Made by a program: the position numbers and the translations under genes. This document shows, in pieces, positions 51,796 to 61,500 of a stretch of DNA of 64,000 nucleotides (positions within the stretch are counted from its first letter, which is position 1; each line of letters starts with the position of its first letter). A model generated the notes under the pieces. It had not been told where the DNA came from and searched no databases. It was given only the letters and a program-made list of their open reading frames with translations. The DNA comes from Micavibrio sp. UBA6147 (GTDB lineage: Bacteria > Pseudomonadota > Alphaproteobacteria > Micavibrionales > UBA1664). The stretch is taken from the NCBI GenBank assembly GCA_002423185.1, contig DIUX01000002.1, positions 902,944 to 966,943 of the forward strand. Direction: 5' to 3'.

Positions 51796-54700
51796 TTAGG
51801 ACAAGACTGTTTTGTGCAGATATTCTTTTGCTTCATGGAAGGCTTGGTTGATCTGTTCAAGGATGGCGGCGCGTTGCTTGAGCGTTGCGGTTTCCATGTC
51901 TTGTGCCGTGGCGCAAAGGTCTTGCAGGGCCGCAGCGCCCGCGGTGCCGGCTCCGCCTTTGACTTTATGCGCTATCTCCACCCATGCGGTGTTGTGACCG
52001 CCGGTGCAATTCTCCGCCAATGTCTTGATGTCATGCTCGGCCTGTTTGATGAAAACATTGACCATGAGCCTGAGGTCTTCATCCGTTTCCGCATAGGCTT
52101 TTAACGCTGAAAGATCAACCGGCGGCTTTGACTGCCCGGAATTTGAGGTAGGTTTTGACGTGTCTTCACCGTCCTCGTCTTCTTGTACATCCAGAATGAT
52201 CCATTGACTGAGAATGTATTTCAGTTCGTCGGCATCAATCGGTTTTGTGATGTATTCGTTCATGCCCGCTTTGATGCATTTTTCCTGCGTTCCGACCATG
52301 GCATCCGCCGTCAGGGCGATGATGGGAATATGTTTTCCGGTTTTCTTTTCGTTTTCGCGGATTTGTACTGTGGCCTCATAGCCGTTTTTATCCGGCATGT
52401 GGCAATCCATGAAAATGAGGTCATATTCTTTTTCTTGATGCGCGGTCAGTGCCTCTTCGCCATTTTCGGCAATGTCGACATGCCTGAATCCCATACGGCT
52501 TAACAGTCTTTGGATAAATTCCTGATTTAATAAGTGGTCTTCCGCCACCAAGATTCGCGCCTGTTCAATCGGGATCATGGGAACCGACATGTTTTTTCCC
52601 GCGGCTTTGTATTGCGCTTTGCCTCTGTCTTTTGGCTCTTCGCTTATCTTGTCCGTGGTGTCGAATGGAATTTTGAACCAGAATGTTGAGCCCTTGCCGA
52701 CGTCGCTCTCAACGCCAATCGTTCCCCCCATCAGTTCGACCAGATCCTTGGTGATGGCAAGGCCAAGGCCGGTGCCGCCGTATCTGCGGGTGATGGTTTC
52801 GTCGGCCTGCGTGAATTTATCAAAAATGATTTTCAGCTTGTCTTTAGGGATGCCGATGCCGGTATCCTTCACTTCGCAGTAAATCTCAACTCTTCCATCT
52901 TCGATATTCTTGCTTTCGATTTTGACCTCGACACTCTCTTCGCCGATTTCGAATGTCGGTATTTTTGCCACTTTTTTGGGGTTGTGGTGATGGCCGATCA
53001 TGATGCCGACTTCACCGCTGTTTGTATACTTGATGGCGTTGCTTACAAGGTTTGTAAGAACACGGCTCACACGGAAAGGATCGCCGACAATCAGGGGGAT
53101 GTCCTCACTGGAGAAGTGATATCTCAGCGTAATACCCTTGGCGCTGGCGACCGGAGCCATGGTTTCCATGACATTCGCCACCATGTTTTTCAAGTCGAAC
53201 CCAGTTCTTTCGAGAACCATGCTTACAGCCTCGATCTTGGAAATGTCCAAAATGTCGTTGACGATTTCCAGAAGGTTTGTGGCGGATTTCAAAACCGTGC
53301 CCGCCATGGCGCGGTTATCGTTGCTCAAATCATTGTCTTCCGTGAACATGCGGGTCATCCCCATGATGCTGTTCAGGGGAGTCCGCAATTCATGGGACAT
53401 ATTGGCCAAAAACTCGCTCTTTGCTTGGTTGGCTTTTTCGGCTTCTTTCTGGGTTTTTTGCATGGTTTCGCGCTCTATAATCCGGCCGAGCTGGGTGCCG
53501 ATGCTGCCCATGATATTCATGAATTCCTGATCGGGCTTGTCAATATTGCCCGCAAAAAACTCCAACACGGCGACAACATTCTTTTTAATCAGTACGGGAA
53601 AGCCGAGCCCAGCGCTGATGCTGCCGTCCGGCAAGAACCGGCGCCGAAGAAAATTCTGATGCTGCATGACGTCTTTGATCCATGCTGCCTGACCGCTTTG
53701 ATAAACCCCTCCGGACAATTCTATGCCCGAAGCAAAGGCCATTTTCTCTGTGGCGCGTCTGAACCTTTTGAAACGGTTTCCATCTTCCAGATGCCATATC
53801 TTGGAAGGAACCAATCTTTTTTGGCTTTCATCAAGCAAATAGGCGTGGCCTATGGGCCAGCCCGTGAAATTACAGATTTCTTTTAAGCAGGCCTGTATGG
53901 TTTCTTGCACATTATCGGACTCGTTAATAGCATTTGTAATAATACCCAAAAGCCGGATGGTATTGGTTTCCCCTTGCAGCTTCTGGTTCAGCATGTCCGC
54001 CTTTTCCTTCGCCCGCAAAAGGTCTTTTGTCTGTTCAAGAACCATGCCTTGAAGATTGTCACGGTGATTTTTCAATTCGCCGTAGATAAGATTTATGGGC
54101 AGAAAAATGCGATAATACGCATAAACGAGGATGACGAGAAAGCAGACAATACTTATCACAAGTATCACTTGCTGTGCCAAGATGACGTGTTCTGTGTCTT
54201 TTCTGATGGCGTCCTCAACGATGTAAACCGCGTTATCCTGCGTCCGCACCGTTTTATTGGCTTGATCGGAAAGTTCGACATAGCGGGGGTTATCTTGAAT
54301 ATTTTCCGCATTGGATTGCAAGGCGATTGTGGCTATTCTGTCCAGTGTCTTCCATTCTTTATGCGCCTCCCGAATGGCGTTTGCCGCATTTGTGAAGCGA
54401 AGCGGCCTGATCTCGGTTCGCCGGCTGCCGTCGGCATTTAAGACGATCGTTCCACCCACCAAAAACCCTTTGAAGTTTGTTTCGATCAAAATCCGCGTGC
54501 GGTCGGCCGCCTTCTTGCTTTCGACAACGGTTTTCCAGTCACCGCTGGTATGCGCCGCGATTGTCGTTGTGATTTCCCTTGTGAAACGCTGGATAAGCAT
54601 CCGTTGCAGGCCGGCACTGTTGACGATGGCACTGTCATGGACTTTTTGTTGCTGTGTATGAATAACGTAAAGATACGATCCCGTAAAAAGCAGGATCAAG

Positions 54701-55590
54701 ATTGTCAGGAGAATGCTGAGCTGAAGGAAAACGGTTTTGCCAATATCCCTCATTTTTTCCTGCGGGTATTGAACCTTTTTTCTTGCTTCCTCACGCGCTT
54801 CGCCAGAGCTTTTATAGATGCTCAGTATAATGGCGATGGCAAAGACGACGCTGCTGGCAACCGCTACGGACAAGGCCAGCGTGTCAAAATGTTGCCCCGG
54901 ATCATACCGGCAATCCGCCCACGGAATAAAGACGGAGGCCGCCATGCCGGTGTAATGCATGCCGCAGATCGCGGCGCCCATAATCAAAGCGGCGATTATC
55001 TGCCAGAAAAGCTTTTGATGTCCTTCATGTTGCCCCAGCGTAAAAACAATCCAAAGCGCCGCGCCCGACGCTGTGACCGAGATGATAAAGGAAAGAAGAA
55101 ACAGTTTTGGTGTATAGCGCAGCTCGGCATCCATATCCATCGCGGCCATACCGGTATAATGCATCGCGCATATGGCCGTCCCCAAAAGAACGGCGCTGAC
55201 GAGAATCCGGAAAGTATTGATCCGTCCCGATCGCACAGCCGCCAAAACGCCATAGGCGATGATGGCAGCGATGACCATGGACAAGACCGTCAAGGACACA
55301 TCATAAGAGATCGCCATATCCATGTCATAGGCCAACATGCCGATAAAATGCATCGACCAAATCCCGAGGCCAAAGGCAAAAGCCCCGCCCAGATGCAACA
55401 GGTTTTTCAGCGTTTTTGAGCCGGCTTTGTGAATATCGGTCGCCAGCCTCAGACCCGTGAACGACCCCAAAGCGGCAATGATGTAAGAAAGCACAACGAG
55501 GTAAGGGATGTAGACCCCTTTTTCAACATTCGTCGGAATCTCTCCAAAAAGGAAAAAATACCCCAGTATGGATTGCAGTCCCTGCGACAT
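51796..55590 (-). CDS. Hybrid sensor histidine kinase: MHYT, PilJ-like periplasmic, GAF, HisKA, HATPase, REC, Hpt
   Basis: 1,264 residues. N-terminal MHYT domain of about seven membrane spans with three motifs, MHFIGM (80), MHYTGM (143) and MHYTGM (211), proposed to bind copper and sense O2, CO or NO. A second module with membrane spans at about 287-309 and 471-492 encloses a helical periplasmic region with NSAGLQRMLIQRF, as in PilJ-type sensors. GAF about 555-700; HisKA with His733 (MSHELRTPLN); ATP-binding VKDTGIGIPK and GGTGLGLAI; receiver with Asp1062; Hpt with His1208. A complete phosphorelay in one chain. It begins five bases after the PhnD-like gene, last of four in the operon. Confidence 0.9.
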   Translation of the reverse strand: MSQGLQSILGYFFLFGEIPTNVEKGVYIPYLVVLSYIIAALGSFTGLRLATDIHKAGSKTLKNLLHLGGAFAFGLGIWSMHFIGMLAYDMDMAISYDVSLTVLSMVIAAIIAYGVLAAVRSGRINTFRILVSAVLLGTAICAMHYTGMAAMDMDAELRYTPKLFLLSFIISVTASGAALWIVFTLGQHEGHQKLFWQIIAALIMGAAICGMHYTGMAASVFIPWADCRYDPGQHFDTLALSVAVASSVVFAIAIILSIYKSSGEAREEARKKVQYPQEKMRDIGKTVFLQLSILLTILILLFTGSYLYVIHTQQQKVHDSAIVNSAGLQRMLIQRFTREITTTIAAHTSGDWKTVVESKKAADRTRILIETNFKGFLVGGTIVLNADGSRRTEIRPLRFTNAANAIREAHKEWKTLDRIATIALQSNAENIQDNPRYVELSDQANKTVRTQDNAVYIVEDAIRKDTEHVILAQQVILVISIVCFLVILVYAYYRIFLPINLIYGELKNHRDNLQGMVLEQTKDLLRAKEKADMLNQKLQGETNTIRLLGIITNAINESDNVQETIQACLKEICNFTGWPIGHAYLLDESQKRLVPSKIWHLEDGNRFKRFRRATEKMAFASGIELSGGVYQSGQAAWIKDVMQHQNFLRRRFLPDGSISAGLGFPVLIKKNVVAVLEFFAGNIDKPDQEFMNIMGSIGTQLGRIIERETMQKTQKEAEKANQAKSEFLANMSHELRTPLNSIMGMTRMFTEDNDLSNDNRAMAGTVLKSATNLLEIVNDILDISKIEAVSMVLERTGFDLKNMVANVMETMAPVASAKGITLRYHFSSEDIPLIVGDPFRVSRVLTNLVSNAIKYTNSGEVGIMIGHHHNPKKVAKIPTFEIGEESVEVKIESKNIEDGRVEIYCEVKDTGIGIPKDKLKIIFDKFTQADETITRRYGGTGLGLAITKDLVELMGGTIGVESDVGKGSTFWFKIPFDTTDKISEEPKDRGKAQYKAAGKNMSVPMIPIEQARILVAEDHLLNQEFIQRLLSRMGFRHVDIAENGEEALTAHQEKEYDLIFMDCHMPDKNGYEATVQIRENEKKTGKHIPIIALTADAMVGTQEKCIKAGMNEYITKPIDADELKYILSQWIILDVQEDEDGEDTSKPTSNSGQSKPPVDLSALKAYAETDEDLRLMVNVFIKQAEHDIKTLAENCTGGHNTAWVEIAHKVKGGAGTAGAAALQDLCATAQDMETATLKQRAAILEQINQAFHEAKEYLHKTVLS

Positions 55591-55595
55591 GATGC

Positions 55596-56516
55596 TTATT
55601 CGATTTCCATGAATCCGGCTTGTTGCGCCATATCCGCCATCGTGCGGATATCATCATAGTTTTTGTCGTCAACCTCAATAAAGCTGGATAAATGCGCTTT
55701 TTTCAGGATCGCCTGTCCTTCGGGATCGTCCTTCATGCCGAGCAACGCCTGTTTGATTTTTTGCATCTTTTCTTCGGGCATGCTCGTGGAGTAGATGACA
55801 GGCGGAACGCCCGCAGGGCCGAGCGTTTCTATAATTTTAACTTGGCTGGCATAGCTTTCGTTTTCAGCCAGCGCATAATCAAGAACCAGCGAGTCAACGG
55901 CGCTTGCATGCGCCTCTCCCGACCCGACCATACGGATGGATTCTTCATGTGATCCGGATTTGACGACCTTGTCGAAAAACCCGTCCGTTTCCCCGATCGA
56001 CACCATTTTCGCGCGCGGCATGTTATAGCCGGAATTGGAAATTTCGTCATTATAGACCCATGTTTTTCCCTTGAGGTCTTCGAACTTGGTGATCGGGCTA
56101 TCTTTTTTCACGATGACATAGGAATAATATTTGGGTTCCCCCTTATACAAGGCTCCGGCATTTACCGGCGCGGCAAGAAGCCCGACCGATGCATTATCCT
56201 TGCCGTCATGCGCCAGTACATAAGGATAACCACAGACAAACGCAATTTGCGCTGTACCGCTCTCAACCAAAGAATTGATGGTGGAATAAGACAGACCGGA
56301 AACGAACTCGATCTGTAGACCCGTTTTCTTTTCAAGGTATTCGCCGAGCTCCTCATAGACGTCAACGCCTTTTTCTGAAACAAAGGCGGCGGTCAGGGCG
56401 ATTGTAATCGGTTCGTTATCCTGAGCCTGAACAGATTGAGAACCCCCAACACCGAAAAAACACACACAAGCGAGAAAAGACATCGCAAGAAATCGCCGCA
56501 TTGTTGTTAGGATCAT
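55596..56516 (-). CDS. PhnD-like periplasmic phosphate/phosphonate-type binding protein
   Basis: 306 residues with signal peptide (about 1-32, ending VQAQ). The periplasmic binding fold of the PhnD/PtxB family is recognisable: YEELGEYLEKKTGLQIEFV, QIAFVCGYPYVL and VIYSTSMPEE. There are no ABC permease or ATPase genes nearby; instead it sits in an operon with regulators, so a sensory role, delivering ligand to the kinase's PilJ-like periplasmic module, is inferred. RBS GGGAG is about nine bases upstream. An ATG at codon 6 is an alternative start. Ligand unknown. Confidence 0.78.
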   Translation of the reverse strand: MILTTMRRFLAMSFLACVCFFGVGGSQSVQAQDNEPITIALTAAFVSEKGVDVYEELGEYLEKKTGLQIEFVSGLSYSTINSLVESGTAQIAFVCGYPYVLAHDGKDNASVGLLAAPVNAGALYKGEPKYYSYVIVKKDSPITKFEDLKGKTWVYNDEISNSGYNMPRAKMVSIGETDGFFDKVVKSGSHEESIRMVGSGEAHASAVDSLVLDYALAENESYASQVKIIETLGPAGVPPVIYSTSMPEEKMQKIKQALLGMKDDPEGQAILKKAHLSSFIEVDDKNYDDIRTMADMAQQAGFMEIE

Positions 56517-56534
56517 CTGTTAATCTCCCGCTTT

Positions 56535-58001
56535 TTATGGTGTTTCTTGATTGATAAGACCGGATAACAGGTCTTCATAACGATATCTGTGAATAGTGTC
56601 CGGCCTTGCCACTTCTTCGTGAACAGCAGGCCCCCCAAGAAAGTCAAACGTCGCACAAACCGCCGAAGTCGTCAAGCTGAGGGTCGGAACGCCCAGCACG
56701 AAGGTCATAGGCATTTTCAAGATTTTGGCTTTCGAGCAAAAAGCGGTCATCAGGTTGATCGTTTCCTGCTCTGACCTTTTGGTGCCATCGAGCCGCACTC
56801 CGGCGACATCGACGCCCGTGTTGCGCAGGTAATTGAAGTTGATATCTCGGCGCAACGGAATCTCCGCAAAAACATGGCGACAGAATTGCCGCAGCGGAGC
56901 AGCAAACCAATACGCGTTTTTGGGCGGCATGCCGCCTTCCATATTCATGATATAAAAAACAAGGAATTGCCTTTGTGTCACGGGGATACGCATAAGGGAT
57001 TCTTTGTAAAGCTCATAGCTTTCAAAATGATGGAGCGTTTCATATTGCACCGGACAGGCAATCAGGAGTTTGCGCCCGTCTTTCTCCATACTCGACAGCT
57101 CGACCATGACCGCATCCAGAATTTTTTGGTCGATCGCGATCCTGTTTTCGCTGGGCTGCCCTGCATACAACGCCCTGTGAGCTTCAAAGACAGTGCGTTT
57201 ATCTCTTGTTTCCCGCGCCAAGCATAGATATGTCGTGAGCGCATTGCGCCGAACATCCCATAGCGGCGTGTAGGAAAATGCCAAATTCTGCGGCAAGCTG
57301 CCTTTTTTCGGTAGCGGTATGGTTTTCGGCTTGTAATCGGATGCGCCAATATCAACGCCTTTCAGGTCGGACAGGCCGAAATTTTCTTCGGTGTCCTCTG
57401 TTGGCGCGTCTTGTGGCGGCTCCTCCGTTTCCTCAAAGTCCACCATGTCAATCGCCAGCGCATCCAGAAAATCTGGGAAGGGCTGATCGAGAAGAAAATC
57501 GGTTCTGATCTCACATATCGCTTCGCGGATTTCAATATTTCTTAATTCGTTTTCATCCAGTTCGAACAAGCGCCGCCTGATTTCTTCCGCGATCAAAGCC
57601 GCTTTTTCTTGCCCTTCTTCCAAGGAGGCATGGGCGAAGATGATGAGATAGGTGTCGTCTTGATAGCGGATAAAGATGTCGCCCTTACCCATATGCTTGT
57701 CGATCACTTCTTCCGTCGTGTTGTATACGATTTTGCTCAGCCCCGACCATTGCTTACCCATGCGCTTCTTGATTTTGGCGAGGCCGATGAACTGCAACTT
57801 ACCGGATGTGATAAGATCTTTTCGTTTGAAAAGCTGGTTACAGAGTTTTTCAAGTTCAGCTTGTTTTTCCGGCGCAAGATTCATCGCTTTTTTCGGGCGA
57901 ATCTGCTCTACATGCGATTGTGCGCGCTGTTTTTTCCAAGAAAGCAGCCGGTTCCATACAGGCGCGATCTTCTCATGCAGTTTTTTGAATTTTGTGACCA
58001 T
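56535..58001 (-). CDS. Degenerate GGDEF-EAL-like protein
   Basis: 488 residues, cytoplasmic. Residues about 60-165 resemble a GGDEF fold: the GGDEF motif site reads RYQDDT (112-117), in IFIRYQDDTYLIIFAHA, followed by the expected helix. An acidic linker (190-205) leads to a region (about 243-468) with an EAL-like pattern, PLWDVRRNALTTYLCLARE at the usual first motif, GVDVAGVRLD, KMPMTFVLGV and FDFLGGPAVHE in place of the Q-G-Y/F end. The catalytic EAL and metal residues are not evident. It is likely non-enzymatic, perhaps a scaffold or c-di-GMP-independent regulator. This is a fold inference from pattern, not a database match. Confidence 0.6.
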   Translation of the reverse strand: MVTKFKKLHEKIAPVWNRLLSWKKQRAQSHVEQIRPKKAMNLAPEKQAELEKLCNQLFKRKDLITSGKLQFIGLAKIKKRMGKQWSGLSKIVYNTTEEVIDKHMGKGDIFIRYQDDTYLIIFAHASLEEGQEKAALIAEEIRRRLFELDENELRNIEIREAICEIRTDFLLDQPFPDFLDALAIDMVDFEETEEPPQDAPTEDTEENFGLSDLKGVDIGASDYKPKTIPLPKKGSLPQNLAFSYTPLWDVRRNALTTYLCLARETRDKRTVFEAHRALYAGQPSENRIAIDQKILDAVMVELSSMEKDGRKLLIACPVQYETLHHFESYELYKESLMRIPVTQRQFLVFYIMNMEGGMPPKNAYWFAAPLRQFCRHVFAEIPLRRDINFNYLRNTGVDVAGVRLDGTKRSEQETINLMTAFCSKAKILKMPMTFVLGVPTLSLTTSAVCATFDFLGGPAVHEEVARPDTIHRYRYEDLLSGLINQETP

Positions 58002-58007
58002 CAGTCA

Positions 58008-58397
58008 TTATAGGCGCAAAAGAGTTTTCACAGCGTTAAGAAGGTCATCCGGTTTGACCGGCTTGCTCATGATTTTGCTTGCTCCGACTTTTTGCGCCAG
58101 TTGCAGGAACGACATATTCTGACCCGCGCCTCCCCCAGACATCGCGATGATCTTCGCTTTGGGGTTCATCACCCGAATTTCCGATATGGTTTCAAGCCCC
58201 TCTTTGTCGGGCATTAAGATGTCTGTGACGACAAGATCCGGTGTTTCTTTTTTATACAGCGCCACACCTTCATTCCCGTTTTGCGCCTCAAACACAATGC
58301 ATCCCATTTTTTTCAAGACATTCTTCAAGGTGAGCCTCACCAACTCATCATCATCAATAATGAGAATCTTTATCTTTTCAAAGCGATTGGCGGTCAT
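58008..58397 (-). CDS. Single-domain response regulator (CheY-like)
   Basis: 129 residues: acidic pair in IDDDEL (about 14-18), phospho-acceptor Asp59 (TDILMPD), conserved Ser/Thr region and Lys112 (SKPVKPD). No output domain. It is the first gene of the operon, six bases before the degenerate GGDEF-EAL gene, and is a natural target for the Hpt domain of the kinase. Confidence 0.92.
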   Translation of the reverse strand: MTANRFEKIKILIIDDDELVRLTLKNVLKKMGCIVFEAQNGNEGVALYKKETPDLVVTDILMPDKEGLETISEIRVMNPKAKIIAMSGGGAGQNMSFLQLAQKVGASKIMSKPVKPDDLLNAVKTLLRL

Positions 58398-58493
58398 GGA
58401 GATGATCCCTTATATTGCCGAGATGGTCGTTCCCCTCAGAGTTGTGCTCCAGTCTAGTCCATTTCTGTGGCAAGAGGTAGCGATAATTCTGCG

Positions 58494-58521
58494 GCTATAT
58501 TTGTATGCTCTCACTGTTCAA
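58494..58521 (-). promoter_or_regulatory. Possible promoter of the signalling operon
   Basis: Minus strand TTGAAC (58521-58516), 16-base spacer, TATAGC (58499-58494), about 90 bases before the receiver gene start. Four of six bases match at each box. Confidence 0.4.
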
Positions 58522-58595
58522 TTTTTATCTCCGCAGGCAAGAAATATGGAACAAGAAACGGAGTAGGCGACAATCCCTCCTATTCCGTCTCCCCC

Positions 58596-61500
58596 TTACT
58601 CCACAATCAAATGCCCCGAGGCGATGAGGTCGTCCAGTGTGGCGGATGATAGATCGGTGCCGATGAGGTCGGCGGCTTTGATCCATGAGCCGGTGCCGTC
58701 TTGGCGGATTTCGATGTCGTTGCCGCCGTTGACGCCATCGGTCACGAAACGCAGGAAGTCGTCAATGTCATCGCTCAGGCCGCTGTCATAGTCGATGACG
58801 TCGGCGAGGTTTAGGGCATCGTCTTGGGCGAGGTTGAAATCCTGAATCAAATCGGCGTCAACCGTATCGGTGATATAGAATGTGTCGGCACCGCCTTGCC
58901 CCCACAGCACGTCATAGCCATCCTCGCCATAGAGGTGGTCTTGCCCCGTGTTGCCATAGAGTGTGTCATTGCCGTCACCGCCATAGATGATGTCGTCATA
59001 AAAGGCGGTGCCGTTCAACGTTTCGTCCGATGATGTGCCGTTGATGGTGTTGGCACTGAACAGGCTCGATGTATAGGCCTCATCCCCGTCCGCGAAACGG
59101 ATTTTTTCAACTTCGTATCCATTGCCCCAGAAATTGCGCAGGATGCTCACGATTGTTGAACTGCCCGCGACCTCAATCTTGATCGAGTCATTGGGGTTGG
59201 TATTGGTCAATAGGCTGGCACTCAAATCCCCGAACGACACGTCCGGATCAAGAAACACAATGGTGTCAATGTCATTCGGATTATTATAGTCGTAAATCGA
59301 ATTCAGCAACGAAGACCCGTCAATATAGAACGTGTCATGGCCGCCCCAGCCGGAATAGATGTTATTCCCGCCCATGCCGAACAGATGGTCATCACCCGCG
59401 CCGCCTTGCATCGTGTCTTGACCCTCGCCGCCATATATCCAGTCATTGCCGTTCTCGCCCCATAAGTGGTCTGTACCGCTGTTGCCATAAATGACATCAT
59501 CGCCGTCGCCACCATATAGAACGTCATTGCCCGCGTATCCTTCCATCAAATCAGCCGCAGACGTGCCGTAAATCGTGTCGGCACCGGATGTTCCGAGAAT
59601 GATGTTCAAAGAGACCAAATCCGCGATGCGGTATTGCTCGCCCGTGGCAAAGGCGAGGGTTTCGACCTTGCTGTCATCATCGGCGTAATAGCCGGTGATC
59701 CGCGTTGTGCCGTTCGCTCCGTCAACGGTGAGTAACAAGTCGTCACCGTCCTGCGCCCAGTTCAAGGACGCAAGCGTTGTCACGCCACTCCACAGCAAAA
59801 TAGTGTCATTGCCGGAATCCTCGTTCACCACATTCCCGATCGCGTTTTTGGTCAGGACATAAGTGTCATTACCCGCACCGCCATACAGCGCATTATCGCC
59901 GCTTTGGCCGTGCAAGGTGTCGTTGCCGTCTTCACCATACAACGTGTCCTGACCGGAATTGCCGTATAAAATGTCATCGCCATCGCCGGCATAAATAATG
60001 TCATCAAAAAACGCCGTGCCGTTCAGTGTTTCGCCCGAAGCCGTCCCATTGATGGTGTTGGCGGCGAAAAGGCTCGACGCATAGGCTTCGTCATCATTGG
60101 CGAACACCAGTTTTTCGATCTCATAACCGCTTCCCCAGAAGACGCGCATCAAGTTTATAACGCTCGAACTTCCCGCAATATCGATCCGTATGGAATCGTC
60201 GGGGTTGACGTTGGTAAAGCGCGACGCGCTTAAATCGGAAAATTCGATGCCGGCGTCAAGAAACACAACGGAATCAATATCATCGGGGTTGTTGTAATCG
60301 TAGAGGGTTTCGGTTCCGGCCGTTGCGGCGATATAAAACCGGTCATGGCCGCCCCATCCTGACATGACGTTGCTTCCGCCGCCGCCGTACAGATGGTCAT
60401 TGCCGGCCCCTGCTTGAATCGTGTCATTGGCATCGCCGCCATACAGCGTATCGTCGCCATCCTCGCCATATAAAACATCATTGCCACCGTGACCATAGAT
60501 CACGTCATCGCCCGCTCCGCCATAAATCGTGTCCGCGCCGGCATAACCGTAAATCACGTTGTCATCCCCGTCGCCATACAGCGTTTCGGTCGATGGTGTG
60601 CCATGAAGCCCGCCCAGCAAATCAAAAATGGACGCGCTATCCGATCCATCAAACAACGCCACAGTTTCAGTCTGATAAGTTTCTCCCCAGAAAAACCGCT
60701 TGAGGTGGATCGCCTGAGATGTCGCGGTGACCGTTATCACGATGTCCTGTAAATCCGTCGACAGATTGACCGCAATATCGTCAAACCCGATCCCTTCGGG
60801 CAGAACAACGACATCGTCACCGCCGGAGGTTTCATAGATATAGTCGGCGGTCGCGCCCGCCGTGATGTGATAGACCGTGTCGCCGCCGCCTGCATTGTCG
60901 TAGGAGTTGCTCCCCAGACCACCATAGGCGTGGTCGTTGCCGGATCCGACATGGATCGTGTCGTTCCCGTCACCGCCATAAAGCGTGTCATCACCCGCAT
61001 CCCCCCACAAAACGTCATTTCCGTCGCCGCCGTGCAAGACATCCGCGCCATCGCCGCCATAAAGAACGTCCGCACCGCCCAGCCCCTCGAGAATATTATC
61101 CTCGGCATCGCCGGTCAAAGTGTCGTTATACGCCGTTCCTCTCACATTTTCGATGGCGGTCAACGTATCATCCGCCACAGTATCGGCATTTTCATCCACC
61201 GTTCCGGCGGCAAGGTTCACAACCACCGCCGCCATATTAGCGCTGTAATCCGCCGTATCGCTGCCAGCGCCACCATCCAAACTGTCGTCGCCAGCTCCGC
61301 CAATTAAAATGTCATCACCGTCGTCGCCATACAGCGCGTCGTTGCCGCCCGCGCCGTTGAGGAGGTCAGCCCCCGCCCCGCCATAAAGGCTGTTGACCGC
61401 GCTGTTTCCAATCAGAATGTCATCATGGCTTGAGCCTATGGCATTTTCGATCGAGGTGAACGTGTCATCGGTCACAGCATCGTCATTCTCATCCGATGTT

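Noticed and set aside
54550..55419. 289-codon plus-strand frame inside the hybrid kinase gene
   Set aside because: Antisense shadow of the MHYT/PilJ region; charged low-complexity product with no features.
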